Assembly: GCA_024276305.1 (NCBI GenBank)
Contig: JAJRXK010000108.1
Span: 72,172-136,171 of the forward strand
Direction of reading: 5' to 3'
DNA length: 64,000 bases
Source of the DNA: Candidatus Krumholzibacteriota bacterium
Lineage (GTDB): Bacteria; Krumholzibacteriota; Krumholzibacteriia; JAJRXK01
Below the pieces are notes generated by a model. That model was not told where the DNA came from and did no database searches. It saw only the letters and a list, made by a program, of their open reading frames with translations. The translations under genes and the position numbers were made by a program. How positions within the stretch are numbered: the stretch's first letter is position 1; each line of letters opens with the position of its first letter. Of the stretch, positions 58,640-64,000 are shown piece by piece.

Positions 58640-61387
58640 TTGGTCTGGCGCGCACTGCATCTCGCGGAGCTCTTCTCCGACCCCCGATGGGGTTGGGTGG
58701 TGGCGCTCTGCGCGTTGGTGGCGCTCTTTCTGGTCGCCAATGGCTTCGTGCGTCAGCGATGGAAAGCCATGGGACTCGGATCTCGAATTCACGCCCGGGA
58801 GCGAGCCCTCCAACGGGCGCAGCGTTCGGCCCGGGAACTGCGGGAGGTGCAGGCCGCTCGGGCGGCGGAGGAAGCCTCCGCCGAAGCGCCTCCGCGGCGC
58901 AGTGCTCGGGGCGACGTCCCCTCTCCCGTGGACGGACTCGATCGGCACCGCACCTTCGAAGTCCTGGGCCGGCTGGGTCAGTTCGAACAGCTTCCGGAGC
59001 TCTTTCGCGAGATCGTGCGGTCGGTGGGTGAGGAATTCGGTTTCGAGAGAGCGATTCTGCGGGTCTACAATCCCCAGACCCGGCTCTTCGAGGCGAGGGC
59101 CTTTCATGGTTGCGACGACGAACTCGTGAGCCGGATCTCCACCACCGATGTGACCCTCGACTGCTACGCGGGGATGGCCCGACGGGCGTTGAGAGTGGGG
59201 AGCAGCTACCGGGTGAGCGCGGCTGACGATCTCTGGCCGGATCGACTGCGACCGCCCCGGTCGGCAGATCCGAGGGACTGGCGCCCCGAGGACTTCGGCG
59301 AGGCCCGGCTCGAAGCCCAAGGAAATGACGACTACCTCGTGGTGCCGATGCTCGGTGAAGAGGATCGGGTGGTGGGCTATTTCTGCGTCTCGATGCCCGA
59401 AGACCAGGACCTTCCCGGCGAGAACACCCTGATGTTCCTGGAGATCCTGGCCCACTACGCGGTGAACGCTCTGAACCAGGCTCGCTTGCGCAATCGTCTC
59501 CAACGCCGCGACATCGAGTATTCCATCGTGAGCGAACAGCTGCGCGAATGGCAGAGCACCAGGGACAATTTCGTGGCGAATGTGAGCCACGAGCTGCGGA
59601 CGCCGCTGACGTCCATCCGGGCCTACGCCGAGACCCTCCAGCGCGGACGCGACGCGATGGATCCGGCGACGCTCAACGAATTCGTCGACGTCATTCTCCA
59701 CGAATCGGAGCGTTTGGCGCGGTCCTTCGACGACCTCCTCGACCTCTCTCAGTATCAGGGCGGCAGTCGGGTTCAGGTGGTGAGCGAATTCGATCTGGCG
59801 GTGGTGATCAGCGCGCAGGCTAACGCTGCACAGCAGCGAGTCAAGGAGTTGGGCCTCGAATTCGAATTCGACGTGCCCACCGAGGCGATCCTGATTCAGG
59901 GCGACGAGAACGGCATTCGTCAGGTGGTGGCGAATCTCCTCGACAACTCGATCAAGTTCACCCCGCCCCCGGGGAAGGTCACCCTGCGTTTGAGGGTGCA
60001 GGGGGGAGTGGCCCGCATCGAGGTGGAAGATTCCGGAATCGGCATGGAGGAGCATGAGCTCTCCAAGATCTTCGAGCGATTCTACCAGGTCGACGATTCG
60101 TCCACTCGAAGCTACGGGGGACAGGGACTGGGGCTGGCCATCTGCCGGGAGATCGTCTCTTGGCACCACGGTCGAATCTGGGCCGAGCGCCGGCGTTCGG
60201 GGGGATCGCGCTTCGTCCTCACTCTTCCCGTGCGCGGACTGGTGATTCGCCGTTCGAGCGCCGATCTTCCGGCCGACGTGAGCGAACGTCAGCAGTGGGA
60301 GGCCTTCCTGCAGCTCTCGATCTCGTTGATCTCGGAACTCCTCGAGGCTCAGGTGGCTTCGATCCTGCTCGTGGATCCGGTCCATGATGTGCTGCGCATC
60401 GAAGCGGCGATCGGATTGCCTCAGGATGTCGTCGAGAGTGTGTTGGTCGATCGTGGTGAGGGCGTGGCGGGTCAGGTGTGGAAGACCGGACAGTCTCTGC
60501 TGGTCGAGAATCTCGACGAGGACGACCGTTTCCGGGGCCTTCACAACGACGTGGCCTACGACCACCGCAGTTTCCTCAGCGTTCCGCTGATCTGGCAGGG
60601 ACGGGTGGTGGGAGTGGTGAACGTGAACAACCACCCCGAGGGTCGTGCCTTCTCCGATGACGATCGCTTGCTCCTGGAAGCCCTGGCCGAGCGCATCTCG
60701 GGCGCCCTCGAGAGTTTCGAGCGCTACCGTGCGGGATACCGCCGTCTCGCCTCGGTGGAAGCCGGAGTCCGGGCCATGCTCGATGTGGGGCGCGAACGGC
60801 ATACGGCCATGCGGGATCTGCTCATCTCGATCGGACTGGAGACCGCCCGCAGACTCTCCCTCGAGGAAGAGCACCTTCGTGCCCTGGCCTATGCTCTGCG
60901 CACCTACGACTTGGGGCTCGCCCAGGTGAGCGAGCAGATCCTGCGCAAGATCTCCCCGCTGACCAGCGAAGAGCGTCATCACATCGAGAACCACGTCCAT
61001 CTCGGAGCCGAGCTGGTGGCGGAGCTCGAACCATCGGCCCAGGTCCGCAACATCATTCTCCACCACCACGAGAACTATGATGGGAGCGGATACCCCGAGG
61101 GTCTGCGGGGGGAGGCCATTCCGGTGGGGGCGCGCATCGTGAGGATGGTGGATGCCCTCTCGGCGCTGCTCCATGATCGACCCTTCCGGGCCGCGATGTC
61201 CCTCGACGAAGCGGTTGCCCTGCTGAGGGAGGGGATCGGCCGACGCTTCTGTCCCCGAGTCGCCCCCGTCTTTCTGGAGCTCGTGGCCGATCGCCAATAC
61301 GAGATTCTGGCCGCCCATGTGCGACGAGGTGCACGCGCCCTCGACGACGAACTCGAACTCATCGACGCGCATCCCACGCTGCACTGA
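58640..61387 (+). CDS. Sensor histidine kinase with two GAF domains and a degenerate HD-GYP domain
   Basis: A protein of 915 residues, a paralogue of the kinase at 55247 with a different front end. One TM helix (about 16-38), a helical linker, GAF 1 (about 105-280), HisKA (VANVSHELRTPL; His about 316), HATPase (NLLDNSIKFTP, DSGIGM, GQGLGLAICRE), GAF 2 (about 550-690) and an HD-GYP-like domain. In the latter the HD pair reads YD (ALRTYDLGL, near residue 755), while NHVHLG and HHHENYDGSGYPEGL persist. Phosphodiesterase activity is therefore doubtful; it may be a c-di-GMP-binding or purely structural module. TTG start at 58640, GGGAG upstream. Confidence 0.85.
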   Translation: MVWRALHLAELFSDPRWGWVVALCALVALFLVANGFVRQRWKAMGLGSRIHARERALQRAQRSARELREVQAARAAEEASAEAPPRRSARGDVPSPVDGLDRHRTFEVLGRLGQFEQLPELFREIVRSVGEEFGFERAILRVYNPQTRLFEARAFHGCDDELVSRISTTDVTLDCYAGMARRALRVGSSYRVSAADDLWPDRLRPPRSADPRDWRPEDFGEARLEAQGNDDYLVVPMLGEEDRVVGYFCVSMPEDQDLPGENTLMFLEILAHYAVNALNQARLRNRLQRRDIEYSIVSEQLREWQSTRDNFVANVSHELRTPLTSIRAYAETLQRGRDAMDPATLNEFVDVILHESERLARSFDDLLDLSQYQGGSRVQVVSEFDLAVVISAQANAAQQRVKELGLEFEFDVPTEAILIQGDENGIRQVVANLLDNSIKFTPPPGKVTLRLRVQGGVARIEVEDSGIGMEEHELSKIFERFYQVDDSSTRSYGGQGLGLAICREIVSWHHGRIWAERRRSGGSRFVLTLPVRGLVIRRSSADLPADVSERQQWEAFLQLSISLISELLEAQVASILLVDPVHDVLRIEAAIGLPQDVVESVLVDRGEGVAGQVWKTGQSLLVENLDEDDRFRGLHNDVAYDHRSFLSVPLIWQGRVVGVVNVNNHPEGRAFSDDDRLLLEALAERISGALESFERYRAGYRRLASVEAGVRAMLDVGRERHTAMRDLLISIGLETARRLSLEEEHLRALAYALRTYDLGLAQVSEQILRKISPLTSEERHHIENHVHLGAELVAELEPSAQVRNIILHHHENYDGSGYPEGLRGEAIPVGARIVRMVDALSALLHDRPFRAAMSLDEAVALLREGIGRRFCPRVAPVFLELVADRQYEILAAHVRRGARALDDELELIDAHPTLH

Positions 61388-61401
61388 GAAAGGACCGGTC
61401 C

Positions 61402-61779
61402 ATGACCAAGAGCATCCTCGTGGTCGACGACGAGTTGTACATAGTGAACATCCTCGACTTCTCTCTCGAGAGCGAGGGCTTCCGCGTGCGCAGTGCCGCC
61501 AACGGCGAAGAAGCCCTTCGGATGGCCGTCGACGAGATTCCCGATCTCATCATTCTCGATGTGATGATGCCCAAGATCGACGGCTTCGAAGTCTGTCGCG
61601 CGCTGAAGGCCAAGGCCGAGACCAAGCAGGTTCCCATCGTCCTGCTCACCGCCAAGGATCGCGATGCCGACCGGAAGAAGGGCGAGGAAGCCGGCTGCGA
61701 CGCCTACATCACCAAGCCGTTCAGCCCCAGCCGTCTCATCGACAAGGTTCGCGAATTGCTCGGGGCTCCTTCCCGCTGA
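61402..61779 (+). CDS. Stand-alone receiver protein (CheY-like)
   Basis: A protein of 125 residues, a lone receiver with VVDDE, phospho-Asp in IILDVMMPKIDG, LTAKD and TKPFSP. It is close in plan to the receiver at 58246 and to the N-terminal receiver at 54244. ATG at 61402 with AAAGGA about 8 nt upstream, 14 nt after the preceding kinase, so it is the last gene of the signalling cassette. A 43-nt gap separates it from priA. Confidence 0.92.
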   Translation: MTKSILVVDDELYIVNILDFSLESEGFRVRSAANGEEALRMAVDEIPDLIILDVMMPKIDGFEVCRALKAKAETKQVPIVLLTAKDRDADRKKGEEAGCDAYITKPFSPSRLIDKVRELLGAPSR

Positions 61780-61810
61780 CCGGGGTCGGGCCAGGCCGTG
61801 GAGGATCGGC

Positions 61811-61816
61811 TATACT
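61811..61816 (+). promoter_or_regulatory. Possible -10 element of a leaderless priA transcript
   Basis: TATACT lies 6 nt before the ATG at 61823, so transcription would begin at about the AUG. There is no convincing -35 box and no Shine-Dalgarno sequence in the 43-nt gap. Confidence 0.4.
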
Positions 61817-61822
61817 GCCGAC

Positions 61823-63859
61823 ATGAACGCTCCGCACCCTCAGGCCCACGCCCCCTCCGAACTCTGCGGCTATGTGGAGGTCGCCCTGCCCCGGCCCCTC
61901 CGTCAGACCTTCACCTACCGCATCGAAGAGGTGCGAGCTCGGGAGGATCTCATCGGGCAGGCGGTGGAAGTGCCCCTGCGCGGACGCAAGATGGTGGGGG
62001 TGGTGGTCGAGGCCCATCCCCGTACCGAACGCCAACGCTTGGTTGGGGTGGGGCGGTGGCTGCCCCCGGAATACCGCCTCGATGCCCACCGCCTCGATTT
62101 GGCCACTTGGATCGCCGAGTACTACGGTTGCGCCCTCGGAGAAGCTCTGGCCCTCTTTCTGCCGCCCCAACCCGGGACCCAGCGCCGCTCTTCTCGCCCT
62201 CCGGACTCCCCTTCCGAGGAGGGCGGGGGCGAAGTTCCCCCGGAACTCACGTCGGAGCAGGCCGCCGCGGTCGCCGCGGTGCAGATGGCCCTGGAGTCCG
62301 GAGGCTACGAGAGCTTCCTCCTCCACGGCATCACCGGGAGTGGCAAGACCGAGGTCTACCTCCGTCTCATCCGGACGGCTCTGGACCGAGGGAGAAGCGT
62401 TCTCTTCCTCCTCCCGGAGATCGCGCTCACTCCTCAGACCTTGGCCCGGTTGGAGGCCCGCTTTCCGGGACAGGTGGAGGCCTACCACAGCCGTTTGAGC
62501 CACGGCGAGCGCTGCGCGGTGTGGGAAGCCGCGGCCCGGGGGGAAGTGCCGATCGTAGTGGGGCCCCGAAGTGCGGGCTTCGTTCCCCGCCCGGATCTGG
62601 GACTCATCGTGGTCGACGAGGAGCACGACGGGAGCTACAAGGCGGAGGATCGGCCTCGTTACCACGCGCGGGATCTCGCTCTCCTGCGGGCGCGACGCCA
62701 GCAGATTCCGGTGGTCCTGGGTTCGGCCACTCCGAGTCTGGAGAGTTGGCAAAATGCCCTTGCCGGCAAGCACCGTCGTCTCCATCTCTCTCGCCGAGTG
62801 GGAGGGGAGGGCGGCCTGCCCGAAGTGGAAGTGATCGACCGGCGGCGGGATGACGACCGTGGGAGTCCTCTCTCCCCCCGCCTCGCCGATGCCATCGGCG
62901 CATGCATCGAGAGCGGGGACCAGGCCATCATCTTCCACAACCGACGCGGATTCGCCCGGTGGTTGCAATGCCACGACTGCGGGGGAGTGGTGGAGTGCCC
63001 TCGTTGCGACATCAGCCTCACCTATCACCTGAAGGGGGAAAGGCTGCACTGCCACTATTGTGGATACGAGAAGCCCGCGCCGGCGGACTGTCCCGACTGT
63101 GGAGCGGGAGGTCTGCGCCAGCACGGTGCGGGGACTCAGAGGGTGGAGGTGGCCCTGGAGACCCTCTTTCCCCAGGCTCGGATTCTGCGCTTGGACCAGG
63201 ACAGCACGGGCCGGAAGCATTCGCATCAGGAGATTCTCGAGGCCTTCCGTCGGGGGGGAGCCGACCTGCTGGTGGGGACCCAGATGGTGGCCAAGGGACT
63301 GCACTTTCCCCGGGTGACCCTGGTCGGGGTGGTGGATGCCGACGTGGGTCTGCACTTTCCCGACTTCCGGGCCCACGAGCGCTCCTTCGCTCTGCTCACC
63401 CAAGTGGCGGGGCGCAGCGGGCGCCTGCGTCCGGGGAGGGTCCTGGTGCAGACCTTCGATCCCGACCATCGGGTCCTCGAGGCCGCCCAGCGCCATGATG
63501 TGGAGGGTTTCCTGAGATCGGAGCTCGAAGAGAGAAGGCCTCTGGCCTATCCCCCCTTCGGTCGGTTGACCGCGCTCACGGTCACCGCCCCCACCGCGGA
63601 CCTGCTGGACGCGGCCTTGGACTGGTTGGCCGCGGCCTTGCGCTCGCTGTTGCGTCAGACCGAAGTCTCGGTCCTGGGTCCGGCCCACGCGATGTTGCCG
63701 CGGATCAACCGTCGCCACCGTGGTCAGATTCTCCTCAAAGGGGGGCTCAGTCCCGCCGCCAAAGCCGGAATCCTGGAGCTCTTCGATCGACTTCGAACCA
63801 AGCCACGCGCGGGTCGCCTGGACCTGCACCTCGATGTCGATCCCCAGCACCTCCTCTGA
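61823..63859 (+). CDS. priA: Primosomal replication restart helicase PriA
   Basis: A protein of 678 residues (E. coli PriA is 732). The N-terminal DNA-binding part opens with YVEVALPRPLRQTFTYRI; the helicase core has Walker A GITGSGKTEVY (about residue 170), DEEHDGSYK and GSATPSLES; and the zinc region holds eight Cys in CHDCGGVVECPRC and CHYCG/CPDCG (about 381-433). GTQMVAKGLHFP and VAGRSGR follow, and a C-terminal domain closes the protein. PriA reloads the replisome at stalled forks. ATG at 61823 is supported by its position beside the N-terminal motif; no ribosome-binding site is visible, and a TATACT lies 6 nt upstream. Confidence 0.95.
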   Translation: MNAPHPQAHAPSELCGYVEVALPRPLRQTFTYRIEEVRAREDLIGQAVEVPLRGRKMVGVVVEAHPRTERQRLVGVGRWLPPEYRLDAHRLDLATWIAEYYGCALGEALALFLPPQPGTQRRSSRPPDSPSEEGGGEVPPELTSEQAAAVAAVQMALESGGYESFLLHGITGSGKTEVYLRLIRTALDRGRSVLFLLPEIALTPQTLARLEARFPGQVEAYHSRLSHGERCAVWEAAARGEVPIVVGPRSAGFVPRPDLGLIVVDEEHDGSYKAEDRPRYHARDLALLRARRQQIPVVLGSATPSLESWQNALAGKHRRLHLSRRVGGEGGLPEVEVIDRRRDDDRGSPLSPRLADAIGACIESGDQAIIFHNRRGFARWLQCHDCGGVVECPRCDISLTYHLKGERLHCHYCGYEKPAPADCPDCGAGGLRQHGAGTQRVEVALETLFPQARILRLDQDSTGRKHSHQEILEAFRRGGADLLVGTQMVAKGLHFPRVTLVGVVDADVGLHFPDFRAHERSFALLTQVAGRSGRLRPGRVLVQTFDPDHRVLEAAQRHDVEGFLRSELEERRPLAYPPFGRLTALTVTAPTADLLDAALDWLAAALRSLLRQTEVSVLGPAHAMLPRINRRHRGQILLKGGLSPAAKAGILELFDRLRTKPRAGRLDLHLDVDPQHLL

Positions 63860-63906
63860 ACCGGCCTCTGGGGCTGCGGATGCGTGATCCCACCGGGGTC
63901 CGACGG

Positions 63907-63935
63907 TTGACAGCCCCGGGGGGGGCGGCTATACA
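63907..63935 (+). promoter_or_regulatory. Strong promoter reading out of the window
   Basis: TTGACA (63907-63912), 17-bp G-rich spacer, TATACA (63930-63935). It lies 48 nt after priA and would start transcription near 63942. No gene start is visible before position 64000, so the leader is at least 58 nt. Confidence 0.7.
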
Positions 63936-64000
63936 TTGCCCTTGGATCGCATCCGTCCCCGCGAGGGGTGGAATGGGCTGAGCGTTGTCCTCTGCGGACC

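Noticed and set aside
1-64000. Mobile elements, prophage or genomic island
   Set aside because: No transposase, integrase, att-like direct repeats, tRNA or obvious base-composition break was seen; gene content is mainly core and envelope functions.

Overview
The window is a compact, GC-rich (about two-thirds G+C by eye) bacterial chromosome segment. Both strands are tightly packed: many start/stop overlaps (ATGA, GTGA, TTGA), four tail-to-tail gene overlaps, and frequent GTG/TTG starts. SurA, EnvC, lipoproteins and a predicted beta-barrel point to a diderm. A MoxR/DUF58/BatA operon, DUF4159 and DUF4175-like proteins, an NTP/NDP-exchanger-like carrier and an 'asparagine synthetase B'-type exported protein resemble the Fibrobacterota-Chlorobi-Bacteroidota side of the tree (Krumholzibacteriota/Eisenbacteria-like lineages would fit). 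That placement is inference. I saw no rRNA, tRNA, CRISPR array, insertion sequence or prophage.

Layout. 1-6.6 kb: truncated metalloprotease, methyltransferase, Cys-rich protein, NAD-dependent epimerase, Nudix protein, nucleotide-exchanger-like carrier, receiver-like protein, degenerate SDR. 6.5-15.1 kb: VOC protein and a phosphodiesterase-like lipoprotein on the minus strand, then the plus-strand MoxR-DUF58-BatA operon, closed by a convergent alkaline-phosphatase/EEP fusion protein. 15.2-30.4 kb: a long plus-strand housekeeping run: membrane protein, cysteine desulfurase, Mfd, two periplasmic prolyl isomerases (one SurA), FtsE-FtsX-EnvC, DNA polymerase III delta prime, a frameshifted TatD and RsmA. 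30.4-38 kb: beta-barrel protein, two lipoproteins, divergent polysaccharide deacetylase, SecD and SecF. 38-50.1 kb: a 1,533-residue NtrY-like kinase, then DUF4159, a DUF4175-like coiled-coil protein, a TPR protein and an exported conserved protein. 50.2-54.1 kb: zinc-ribbon protein, CPBP protease, NnrE/NnrD fusion, TsaD. 54.2-61.8 kb: a five-gene signalling cassette (receiver-GGDEF, kinase-GAF-HD-GYP, receiver, kinase-GAF-HD-GYP, receiver). 61.8-64 kb: PriA, then a strong promoter reading out of the window.

Themes. Envelope biogenesis dominates: SurA and the second isomerase, SecDF, FtsEX-EnvC, deacetylase, barrel and lipoproteins. The MoxR locus and the DUF4159/DUF4175 locus are parts that often sit together in other genomes but are about 30 kb apart here. 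Most distinctive are the c-di-GMP-type two-component cassette with two kinases fused to HD-GYP domains; a secD leader with a near-perfect promoter, a hairpin at the 5' end and two short overlapping upstream ORFs; a strong Shine-Dalgarno sequence separated from its AUG by a 10-bp hairpin; and several pseudoenzyme-like proteins that have lost family catalytic residues.
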